Below are positions 1 through 5,693 of a DNA stretch of 6,076 nt, in pieces (within the stretch, counting starts at the first letter, position 1; each line of letters begins with the position of its first letter). The stretch is from an uncultured Eubacteriaceae bacterium (GTDB lineage: Bacteria; Bacillota; Clostridia; Lachnospirales; Lachnospiraceae). The notes under the pieces are model-generated. The model was not told where the DNA came from, did not search any database, and saw nothing but the letters and a program-made list of their open reading frames with translations. Both the position numbers and the translations under genes were made by a program. The stretch is from positions 1 through 6,076 of the forward strand of contig CAMEUH010000156.1 of NCBI GenBank assembly GCA_945938055.1, written 5' to 3'.

Positions 1-1
1 T

Positions 2-382
2 ACCGTATTTAAGCCGGGATTTAAGAGAAACAAGCCACAATTCATCTACAATGAAGCCGATGGTCTGTATTACAGGGAACAGTATGGAAGAGCACACTGT
101 GACATGGAAAGCGGTACACAGCTTGCTTTTAAGAATATTCTTGTAAAGTTTGTTACAGGAACAAAGTTTGAAAACGGCACGCCGATTCTTGATTTAAAGG
201 GAAGCGGTCCTGCATATTACATTACCAATGGAAAGCTGGTTCAGGTTCAGTGGAAGAAAGAGACCGATTTCGGGCCAACAAAATATTATTACAGTAGTGG
301 CGAGGAAATCGTGCTGAATCAGGGTAAGACCTTCATCAACGTTATTACAATGGATAATGCGGAAGATGTAAAATATCAATAA
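2..382 (+). CDS. DUF3048 (YerB-like) lipoprotein, C-terminal part only
   Basis: This is the 3' end of a gene that begins left of the window; the first whole codon is at position 2 and about 126 residues are visible. The visible part resembles the C-terminal domain of DUF3048 proteins, of which Bacillus subtilis YerB is the usual example. It shows an F-x-Y segment, then a Y-x-R-x-x-x-G-x-x-H-x-D pattern (around visible residues 24-35), an N-I-L-V-K strand, and a G-x-A-Y-Y-I-T-N-G-K-L-V-Q-V-x-W stretch near the middle. A late G-K-T-F-I-N-V segment follows. Family members are usually secreted lipoproteins of roughly 330-360 residues, but the signal peptide would lie outside the window and cannot be checked. 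The function of the family is not established. An internal Met codon at 104 is not the real start, because the family motif begins upstream of it. Family assignment is from recognised motifs, not a search. Confidence 0.8.
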   Translation, partial: TVFKPGFKRNKPQFIYNEADGLYYREQYGRAHCDMESGTQLAFKNILVKFVTGTKFENGTPILDLKGSGPAYYITNGKLVQVQWKKETDFGPTKYYYSSGEEIVLNQGKTFINVITMDNAEDVKYQ

Positions 383-383
383 T

Positions 384-414
384 TGAATATTGAAATGGAA
401 TTTGGCAGATAATA
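384..414 (+). promoter_or_regulatory. candidate sigma-G-like promoter before the BofC-like gene
   Basis: TGAATA at 384-389 and GATAATA at 408-414 are separated by 18 bases. The last five bases of the first box (GAATA) fit the B. subtilis sigma-G -35 pattern, and GATAATA differs only at its first base from the CATWHTA-type -10 pattern, as I recall that consensus. BofC of B. subtilis is a forespore (sigma-G) protein, so the match fits the gene. Against it, the expected transcription start near 420-422 falls on the ribosome binding site (421-426), leaving almost no leader. An alternative sigma-A reading is TTGAAA (390-395), a 17-base spacer, then TATACA (413-418), but it places the start even later. 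AT-rich spacers produce such matches by chance. Confidence 0.3.
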
Positions 415-436
415 TACATGAAAGGATTGTGAAAAC

Positions 437-1054
437 ATGAAAAAAATGTATTTTATCTGCTTTATTCTTTTAACTGCGGGAGTGATATTTTATTTTAGTT
501 ATGAATATTCGAAGGAAAATCTGGGAAAAGGGACACGCGACCCGGAACTTCAAAGTATGCCGGAAGTAGAACAACGCATGGAACAAATGACCCAGACGGC
601 TTATCATGAGAGCAAAATTACCAATATTACGGTGGTGAAGCTTCAAATCATGGATTTGAATAATGATACCTTTGAAGAAGAAAAAATTAATACGCCGGTT
701 TATTTTTTGGAGATGGAACGGGAAGATTTAATAAACTATCTTCAGGAATATCTGAAAAAGCCGGATGCGGAAGATGTAAAACGCGGATTAAAGGCCTTTG
801 AACTGGTAAAGTTCTCCAGAGAAGAGGTTGTGATTCGTAAGACGTTTCAAAAAGATGAGAAAAAAGATGGATACTATGCCATGGCTGAAAATGGCTATGT
901 AACCATTTACCTTGCTGACCGGACAACGATTTATGATTATACGGATATTGCGGAGGCAGAACTTCCGGAATACCTTCTTGAAAATCTGAAAAAAGGAATC
1001 TATTTTGAAGGCATCAGAGAATTATATGAATTCCTTGAAACTTATAGCAGCTAA
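437..1054 (+). CDS. membrane-anchored protein with BofC-like C-terminal domain
   Basis: This is a 205-residue protein. Residues 1-3 are basic (MKK) and residues 4-20 form one hydrophobic helix, so it is probably a signal anchor or uncleaved signal peptide with the rest outside the membrane. I see no lipobox. Residues 35-55 are rich in E, Q and M and may be a helical linker. Residues 60-140 form a mixed segment I do not recognise. Residues 145-205 resemble the BofC C-terminal domain: G-Y-Y-A-M-A-E-N-G-Y-V-T-I-Y, then E-L-P-E-Y-L, then L-K-K-G-I-Y-F-E-G-I, then a terminal L-Y-E-F-L-E-T-Y-S. In B. subtilis, BofC acts in the intermembrane space of the sporangium as an inhibitor of SpoIVB-driven pro-sigma-K processing. 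That role here is inference, and the N-terminal part does not obviously match Bacillus BofC. ATG at 437 is preceded by AAAGGA at 421-426, 10 bases upstream. It could be a general envelope protein instead. Confidence 0.6.
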   Translation: MKKMYFICFILLTAGVIFYFSYEYSKENLGKGTRDPELQSMPEVEQRMEQMTQTAYHESKITNITVVKLQIMDLNNDTFEEEKINTPVYFLEMEREDLINYLQEYLKKPDAEDVKRGLKAFELVKFSREEVVIRKTFQKDEKKDGYYAMAENGYVTIYLADRTTIYDYTDIAEAELPEYLLENLKKGIYFEGIRELYEFLETYSS

Positions 1055-1057
1055 ACC

Positions 1058-1086
1058 TTGCATATTTTCCTAAAAAATATTAAAAT
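1058..1086 (+). promoter_or_regulatory. candidate sigma-A promoter for the flavoprotein-proBA run
   Basis: TTGCAT at 1058-1063 and TAAAAT at 1081-1086 are separated by exactly 17 bases. The -10 box matches TATAAT at five of six positions; the -35 box matches TTGACA only at its first three. The predicted start near 1093 would leave a leader of about 27 bases holding the AAGGA at 1107-1111, a sensible arrangement for the start at 1120. The site begins four bases after the stop codon of the preceding gene. Support is by pattern only, and transcription could equally read through from upstream. Confidence 0.35.
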
Positions 1087-1106
1087 TAAATGATAATGTC
1101 TTTTGT

Positions 1107-1111
1107 AAGGA
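1107..1111 (+). promoter_or_regulatory. ribosome binding site that sets the flavoprotein start at 1120
   Basis: AAGGA ends eight bases before the ATG at 1120. The in-frame ATG codons at 1090 and 1096 lack any purine-rich Shine-Dalgarno match upstream; the bases before them are A/T only. Starting at 1120 also places the FAD-binding strand (V-I-I-I-G-G-G) at residues 7-13, the usual position in this family. Confidence 0.75.
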
Positions 1112-1119
1112 AAAATGTG

Positions 1120-2361
1120 ATGAAAAACTTTTCGGATGTGATAATAATTGGAGGCGGTGCTTCCGGAATGATGGCGGCAATTGCAGCATCAGACGGAACA
1201 AAGACCGTTCAGATAATGGAGCATATGGACAGGCTTGGGAAGAAGATTCTTCTAACGGGAAATGGAAGATGTAATCTTACGAACCATGTCCTGTCAAAGG
1301 AGTGTTACGGCAGTGAAACGGCTGATTTCGCCATGCAGGTCATCCGTGATTTTGATGAAAAGGCAGTTATCCGGTTTTTCCAGGAAGCCGGGATTCTGAT
1401 TCATGAACGAAATGGCTATGTTTATCCTAATACGGACCAGGCATCCACGATTAATGACGTTCTGAGACTGGAACTTTTAAAGCATCATGTTCGTTCCTAA
1501 ACAGGACTGGAAATTCTTCGAATTCAAAAAAATAAAACGGAAGGTTTTACCGTTGAAACCAGTCAGGGATATTTTACCTGCAAAAGCCTGATACTGGCAA
1601 CAGGTTCTAAGGCGTATCCGAAAACAGGCTCGGATGGAAGCGGATATCTGCTGGCAAAATCCATGGGACATACCATTGTGGAACCACTGCCTGCATTAAC
1701 TTCCTTGCATTGTAACAGTAAATTATTAAAACAGGCATCCGGTGTTCGCTGTGATGGCATTGTCCGTCTGTTTATTGAAAAAGAAGAGAAGGAAGCGGTA
1801 CGTGGAGAAATCCAGATAACCGATTATGGAATTTCCGGAATTCCGGTATTTCAGGTCAGTCGTCATGCCGTTCGCGCCTTAAGTCAGAATCAGAAGGTTT
1901 TTTGCAGTCTGGATTTTCTGCCGGATTACACGGAGAAAGATATATTCGTACTTTTGAGAAAGAAATTTTTCGAAGGAAATGCCTTAGAGGATAAGCTTTC
2001 CTTGGAAGATGCCGTTTCCGGAATGGTTCATAAGAAATTATCCGGAGTGGTTTTAAAAGATATCGGCTACTCACCCGCAGATGGGATAAGCTCCATGAAG
2101 GATAAAGATTTGCAGAAGCTTTCCCGTGCTTTTAAGAATTTTTCGTTTGAACTTACAGGCTATCATTCCTTTGATTATGGACAGGTCTGTCAGGGCGGTG
2201 TGGATGTCAGGGAAATCAATGCAGAAACAATGGAATCAAAGCTGGTAAAGGGACTTTATTTTGCTGGTGAGCTGGTTGACGTAGATGGAATCTGCGGAGG
2301 CTACAATCTGCAATGGGCATGGAGTTCCGGATATAAAGCGGGAAAGGCTGCAATACAATGA
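1120..2361 (+). pseudogene. HI0933/YhiN/BaiN-type NAD(P)/FAD-dependent oxidoreductase gene with an in-frame stop
   Basis: The frame runs for 413 codons plus a TGA stop, a normal length for the HI0933 family of FAD-binding oxidoreductases, but codon 127 (1498-1500) is TAA. The N-terminal piece (126 residues) carries the dinucleotide-binding G-G-G-A-S-G (residues 11-16), the acidic residue E34 and the family signature L-G-K-K-I-L-L-T-G-N-G-R-C-N-L-T-N (39-55). After the stop the same frame continues without another lesion: L-A-T-G-S-K-A-Y-P-K-T-G-S-D-G-S-G-Y, then T-D-Y-G-I-S-G-I-P-V-F-Q-V-S-R, and the C-terminal L-Y-F-A-G-E-L-V-D-V-D-G-I-C-G-G-Y-N-L-Q-W-A FAD loop. The family includes YhiN and the bile-acid enzyme BaiN, but the substrate here is unknown. 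The first possible internal restart is ATG at 1663, without a ribosome binding site. Neither piece alone should make a working enzyme. A recent mutation or a sequence error are both possible. Confidence 0.85.
1498..1500 (+). other. premature in-frame TAA codon
   Basis: This TAA lies in the frame shared by the two flavoprotein halves, between L-L-K-H-H-V-R-S upstream and T-G-L-E-I-L-R-I downstream. Both flanks read naturally as this family's link between the FAD-signature region and the following beta strands, so one base change explains the break and no frameshift is needed. TAA also ends most of the neighbouring genes (382, 1054, 4013, 4845, 5127), so reassignment of the codon is not credible. 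Single changes from TAT/TAC (Tyr), CAA (Gln), GAA (Glu), AAA (Lys), TTA (Leu) or TCA (Ser) would produce it. Confidence 0.9.
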
Positions 2362-4013
2362 TTCGGATTAATCAGTTAAAATTACCCCCAAATCATTCAA
2401 AAGAAGACATGATAGGGGCAATACGGAAAAAATTAAAACTAAAAAATGAGGAATTTACATATTCCATTGAAAAACGTTCCATGGATGGCAGAAAAAAGCC
2501 CTATGTCCAGTATGTTTATTCGGTAGACGTCGCTGTGAAAGGATATCAAAAACAGGATGAACTGCGTTTGATTCAAAAGAGGAATGACAGTAATATCATG
2601 CAGGCGGAGCCGGTACATTATGAATTCCCAGAGATATCAGAAGCAGCGTCAGGAAAGAACATTGTAATTATCGGAAGCGGGCCGGCGGGACTATTTTGCG
2701 GTTATATGCTTGCAAAGGCAGGATTAAAGCCGCTCATTCTGGAACGTGGAAGCTGCGTGGACATTCGCAAGAAAAAGGTTTTCGCTTTTTGGAAGGACGG
2801 AGTACTGGATACGGAGTGTAATGTTCAGTTTGGTGAAGGCGGTGCCGGCACCTTCTCTGATGGAAAGCTGAATACGCAGGTAAAGGATGCCTCCGGTCGT
2901 ATCCGGAAGGTTCTGGAGATTTTTGTGGAACATGGAGCACCGGAGGAAATTCTGTATTCTGCTAAGCCGCATATCGGAACCGATATTCTGATTGATGTGG
3001 TTAAGAATATCCGCAATTCCATCGTAGAGCTTGGCGGTACCATTCGCTTTGACAGTAAGATGACAGATATTTGTCTTTCTAAAGAAAGCAATTCCCAAAA
3101 TCCTAAAGTGGAAGCGATTATGGTAAATGATACGGAACGGATTTCCTGTGACCTTTTGATTCTTGCTCCGGGACATAGTGCCAGAGATACCTTTCAGATG
3201 TTATATGAGAAAGGGATGCAGATGATTCCGAAGGCATTTGCAGTAGGTGTCCGTATGGAGCATCCACAGCAGATGATTGATGAATATGCATATGGGGAGA
3301 ACATTTATGAGCTTCCCGCCGCATCTTATAAAGTGACACATCGTGCTGAGGGAGGAAGAGGAGTTTATTCCTTCTGTATGTGTCCGGGAGGCTACGTGGT
3401 CAATGCTTCATCCGAGAAAGAGCGCCTTTGCATTAATGGAATGAGTAATTCAAAACGAGACGGGGAAAATGCAAATAGTGCCATTGTTGTAACGGTGAAT
3501 CCGTCTGATTATGGTGATGATTCCCCGCTATGCGGCGTTGAATTTCAAAGAAGGCTGGAGGAAGCGGCATTTGCAGTGGGAAAAGGAAAAATCCCCTGCC
3601 AGACCTATGGAAGTTTTCGGAAAAACCAGAAAGATGAACAATTTGGTAAGATTCAGCCATCGGCAAAAGGAGCGGTTGCATTTGCCAATCTGCATGAAAT
3701 CTTGCCGGATTATATATGCAGTACCATCGTGGAAGGCGTGGAAGGATTTGCACGTCAGATACCGGATTTTGACATGGATGATGCAGTGCTGTCTGCGGTA
3801 GAGAGCAGAACTTCAAGTCCTTTAAGGATGATGCGGAATGAAAACATGATTAGTAACATTACCGGACTGCTGCCATGCGGAGAAGGTGCCGGTTATGCCG
3901 GTGGAATTACAAGCGCGGCAGTCGATGGAATCCGTGCGGCGGAAATGACTGCCTGTGGAAGGGCATTTCTTTATGCCGCGCCAGACTGGATAGGAAATAA
4001 CGAAGGAGTTTAA
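2358..4013 (+). CDS. FAD-dependent dehydrogenase, COG2509 type
   Basis: This is a complete 551-residue flavoprotein. Residues 1-95 form the N-terminal domain typical of this family, including K-R-S-M-D-G-R-K-K near 39-47. Residues 102-111 (I-V-I-I-G-S-G-P-A-G) are the FAD-binding Rossmann motif, followed by an acidic strand end (L-I-L-E-R-G, 126-131). The family signature N-V-Q-F-G-E-G-G-A-G-T-F-S-D-G-K-L is at 155-171. L-I-L-A-P-G-H-S-A-R follows in the second nucleotide-binding half, and the C-terminus holds L-P-C-G-E-G-A-G-Y-A-G-G-I, a closing FAD loop. It is predicted to be a cytoplasmic oxidoreductase; its substrate and electron partner are not known for the family. ATG at 2358 overlaps the previous gene's TGA (ATGA), and AAAGG at 2343-2347 lies 10 bases upstream, so translation is probably partly coupled to the broken gene before it. 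It is not a duplicate of that gene: the signatures differ. Confidence 0.88.
   Translation: MIRINQLKLPPNHSKEDMIGAIRKKLKLKNEEFTYSIEKRSMDGRKKPYVQYVYSVDVAVKGYQKQDELRLIQKRNDSNIMQAEPVHYEFPEISEAASGKNIVIIGSGPAGLFCGYMLAKAGLKPLILERGSCVDIRKKKVFAFWKDGVLDTECNVQFGEGGAGTFSDGKLNTQVKDASGRIRKVLEIFVEHGAPEEILYSAKPHIGTDILIDVVKNIRNSIVELGGTIRFDSKMTDICLSKESNSQNPKVEAIMVNDTERISCDLLILAPGHSARDTFQMLYEKGMQMIPKAFAVGVRMEHPQQMIDEYAYGENIYELPAASYKVTHRAEGGRGVYSFCMCPGGYVVNASSEKERLCINGMSNSKRDGENANSAIVVTVNPSDYGDDSPLCGVEFQRRLEEAAFAVGKGKIPCQTYGSFRKNQKDEQFGKIQPSAKGAVAFANLHEILPDYICSTIVEGVEGFARQIPDFDMDDAVLSAVESRTSSPLRMMRNENMISNITGLLPCGEGAGYAGGITSAAVDGIRAAEMTACGRAFLYAAPDWIGNNEGV
4003..4008 (+). promoter_or_regulatory. ribosome binding site for proB inside the end of the preceding gene
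   Basis: AAGGAG lies six bases before the ATG at 4015 and within the last codons of the upstream flavoprotein gene, whose stop codon ends at 4013. It is a strong site, so proB can be translated independently even though the gap between the genes is a single base. Confidence 0.85.
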
Positions 4014-4014
4014 G

Positions 4015-4845
4015 ATGAATAATCGTGAAAAATTAAAGGAAAAACAAAGAATCGTGGTCAAAGTCGGTTCTTCAACACTTACTCATGAAAGTACGGGAAA
4101 TCTGAATCTTTCCAAAATGGAAAAGCTGGTCCGGGTACTCTGCGACCTGCATAATTCGGGAAAGGATGTCATTCTGGTAAGCTCCGGTGCAATTGCCGTA
4201 GGAAGAAAGGCACTAGGCATTCAGGAACGCCCAAAGACCATGCCGGTAAAGCAGGCTTGTGCGGCAGTAGGACAGGCAAGGCTCATGATGACTTACCAGA
4301 AGCTTTTTGGGGAATACAACCAGATTGCGGCACAGGTTCTCATGACAAAAAGCACCATGACGAATGATGACAGCCGGTTTAATGCACAGAATACATTCAG
4401 CCAGCTTCTGGAAATGGGTGTGATTCCTATTGTAAATGAAAATGATACGGTTTCTACCCACGAAATTGAATTCGGTGATAATGACAAATTGTCTGCCATT
4501 GTTACGGCCATCACCGGAGCTGATTTGTTGATTTTATTATCAGATATCGACGGACTCTTTACGGATGATCCCAACAAGAATCCGGAGGCAAAATTTGTGG
4601 AAGAGGTTCCATACATAGATGATAATTTCATGGGAATGGGAAAAGGCTCTGCAAGTGCCGTGGGAACCGGAGGAATGACGGCAAAACTGGAGGCGGCACG
4701 AATCGCGGCAGACTCCGGAGCGGACATGGTGATTACCAATGGAGAAGATGTAAGTAATCTGGAAAAGATTCTTGCCGGTGAAAAGGTCGGAACCTTATTT
4801 CTGGCGCATAAAAATCCGCAGTTTGATTTAATGGATATCTTATAA
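4015..4845 (+). CDS. proB: glutamate 5-kinase (short form, no PUA domain)
   Basis: ProB phosphorylates glutamate with ATP to gamma-glutamyl phosphate, the first step of proline synthesis, in the cytoplasm. The 276-residue protein is an amino-acid kinase domain throughout: V-V-K-V-G-S-S (14-20) for phosphate binding, V-S-S-G-A-I (55-60), V-N-E-N-D-T-V (140-146) and F-G-D-N-D-K-L-S-A (153-161) for glutamate binding, L-S-D-I-D-G-L-F (175-182), and G-T-G-G-M-T-A-K-L (217-225) for nucleotide binding. It ends soon after the kinase fold and lacks the roughly 90-residue C-terminal PUA domain of the 367-residue E. coli enzyme. Shorter forms like this are known in Firmicutes, so it is not read as a truncation. 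The glutamate site, where proline feedback inhibition acts in this family, appears intact. Its partner proA starts 848 bases downstream, after two other genes. Confidence 0.96.
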   Translation: MNNREKLKEKQRIVVKVGSSTLTHESTGNLNLSKMEKLVRVLCDLHNSGKDVILVSSGAIAVGRKALGIQERPKTMPVKQACAAVGQARLMMTYQKLFGEYNQIAAQVLMTKSTMTNDDSRFNAQNTFSQLLEMGVIPIVNENDTVSTHEIEFGDNDKLSAIVTAITGADLLILLSDIDGLFTDDPNKNPEAKFVEEVPYIDDNFMGMGKGSASAVGTGGMTAKLEAARIAADSGADMVITNGEDVSNLEKILAGEKVGTLFLAHKNPQFDLMDIL

Positions 4846-4870
4846 AAGCGTTAAGAAATCATGACAAAAT

Positions 4871-4876
4871 GGGAGG
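4871..4876 (+). promoter_or_regulatory. ribosome binding site that sets the DUF896 start at 4882
   Basis: GGGAGG is followed five bases later by ATG at 4882. The in-frame ATG at 4861 has no comparable site in front of it and would add seven residues (MTKWEAV) in which the codons simply spell out the ribosome binding site. The later start fits the family, whose conserved R-I-N-E-L block normally comes within about ten residues of the N-terminus. Confidence 0.8.
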
Positions 4877-4881
4877 CAGTT

Positions 4882-5127
4882 ATGGTTGACGAAAAAACAA
4901 TTCAGAGAATTAATGAATTATACCGTAAATCCAAGGCAGAGGGACTTACAAAAGAAGAACTGGCGGAACAGTCAAGGCTTCGCTGGGATTATATTAATGC
5001 AATGAAGGCAAATCTTAAGGCAAATCTGGAAACCATCAAAATCCAGCAGCCGGATGGAACACTGATTGACGTAAAGAAAAGGCATGATGAAAAATATGGA
5101 CAGGAAAATGACACCAACGGAAACTAA
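4882..5127 (+). CDS. DUF896 (YnzC/UPF0291) family protein
   Basis: This is an 81-residue, highly charged soluble protein. It shows the whole family pattern in order: R-I-N-E-L-Y-R-K-S-K (8-17), G-L-T-K-E-E-L-A-E-Q (20-29), L-R-x-x-Y-I (32-37), a helical K-A-N-L-K-A-N-L segment (41-48), I-K-I near 51-53, and a P-D-G (56-58) before a basic tail. B. subtilis YnzC is the reference member; it is a small helical protein encoded in the SOS-induced yneA-yneB-ynzC operon, and its molecular role is unsettled. Nothing here suggests a LexA box, so SOS control is not claimed. The gene lies 36 bases after proB, and its last 20 bases overlap the cyclo-ligase gene in another frame, suggesting co-translation. 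Confidence 0.92.
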   Translation: MVDEKTIQRINELYRKSKAEGLTKEELAEQSRLRWDYINAMKANLKANLETIKIQQPDGTLIDVKKRHDEKYGQENDTNGN

Positions 5128-5668
5128 AAAGAAGGAACTCCGAAAACTGGTGCGGGAAGAGAAAAGGAAGCTTTTACCAGAGGATATCCGGAAACGAAGC
5201 ATGGTAATTCTAAAGAATTTGTATCAGACAGAGTCTTATCAAAAAGCAGAACGGGTTTTTGTGTATGTTAATTATAATCAAGAGGTAGATACCTCGCTGC
5301 TCATTGACCATGCGCTGGAAGAAGGAAAGACCATTCTGGTTCCAAAAGTCCTTGGGGAATGTATGGAATTTTACCGGATTGCATCCAGGGAAGAACTGGA
5401 AAAAGGAGCGTATGGTATTTTAGAACCGGTTTTGGAATGTGAAAAGGATACATCCTGTCAGGGTCTCATGATTCTTCCGGGGCTGGTGTTTGACCGGAAT
5501 CATCATCGGATTGGCTACGGAGGCGGATTTTATGACCGATATCTCATGGAACACCCGGATTTTGAAAAAGTGGCATTATGCTATGATTTTCAGGTCGTTG
5601 AGAAAATAGAAACAGAGGAATTTGATATCCCGGTTGATGTGATTATCACCGAAACAGAAGTATTTTAG
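5108..5668 (+). CDS. 5-formyltetrahydrofolate cyclo-ligase
   Basis: The enzyme (5,10-methenyl-THF synthetase; FthC/YgfA family) uses ATP to convert 5-formyl-THF to 5,10-methenyl-THF, returning a storage or inhibitory folate to the one-carbon pool. With the start at 5108 it has 186 residues, a usual size. The basic N-terminal helix (K-K-K-E-L-R-K, 7-13) is typical. Y-V-N-Y-N-Q-E-V-D-T lies at 52-61, L-V-P-K-V at 77-81, G-I-L-E-P at 103-107, and the diagnostic R-I-G-Y-G-G-G-F-Y-D-R-Y-L at 134-146, followed by a D-I-P-V-D-V-I-I-T-E end typical of the family. The start is uncertain. In-frame ATGs at 5084, 5087 and 5096 are nearer AAAAGG (5077-5082), whereas 5108 has only AGGA very close and GGA seven bases upstream; 5108 gives the best family N-terminus. 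The gene overlaps the DUF896 gene by at least 20 bases. Confidence 0.93.
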   Translation: MTPTETKKKELRKLVREEKRKLLPEDIRKRSMVILKNLYQTESYQKAERVFVYVNYNQEVDTSLLIDHALEEGKTILVPKVLGECMEFYRIASREELEKGAYGILEPVLECEKDTSCQGLMILPGLVFDRNHHRIGYGGGFYDRYLMEHPDFEKVALCYDFQVVEKIETEEFDIPVDVIITETEVF

Positions 5669-5680
5669 GGAATGTTTAAA

Positions 5681-5686
5681 AAGGAG
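5681..5686 (+). promoter_or_regulatory. ribosome binding site for proA
   Basis: AAGGAG is followed by a seven-base spacer and the ATG at 5694. The gap after the cyclo-ligase stop codon (5669-5693) holds this site and little else: no terminator hairpin and no clear promoter are visible, which supports co-transcription. Confidence 0.85.
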
Positions 5687-5693
5687 CAGTTAC

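Noticed and set aside
1062..1080. Inverted repeat ATATTTT / AAAATAT between the BofC-like gene and the flavoprotein gene
   Set aside because: The stem is only A-T pairs with no following T-run, so it is too weak for an intrinsic terminator; it overlaps the spacer of the promoter candidate.
1090..1119. Upstream ATG at 1090 as the flavoprotein start
   Set aside because: It has no ribosome binding site and would add ten residues not expected in the family; ATG at 1120 has AAGGA at a proper distance.
1835..1846. Perfect 12-base palindrome CCGGAATTCCGG
   Set aside because: It lies inside the conserved Y-G-I-S-G-I-P-V-F segment of the flavoprotein gene, so the codons explain it; there is no second half-site or regulatory context.
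1663..2361. Second half of the broken flavoprotein gene as an independent gene
   Set aside because: The Met at 1663 falls in the middle of a family motif (L-A-K-S-M-G-H-T-I) and has no ribosome binding site; the frame and motifs continue directly from upstream.
2724..3176. 150-codon open frame on the minus strand
   Set aside because: It lies opposite a well-supported flavoprotein gene, its translation has no recognisable motif, and it is accompanied by other overlapping minus-strand frames, as expected from shadow frames.
3511..3801. 96-codon open frame on the plus strand in another frame
   Set aside because: It is fully contained in the COG2509-type gene, has no ribosome binding site, and has no recognisable features.
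4293..4739. 148-codon open frame on the minus strand
   Set aside because: It is antisense to proB, and its alanine, serine and proline-rich translation is typical of a complement frame of a conserved gene.
5005..5027. Two copies of AAGGCAAATCT with a 12-base period in the DUF896 gene
   Set aside because: They encode K-A-N-L-K-A-N-L in the family's helical segment, and the protein has the same length there as B. subtilis YnzC, so this is not a recent duplication.
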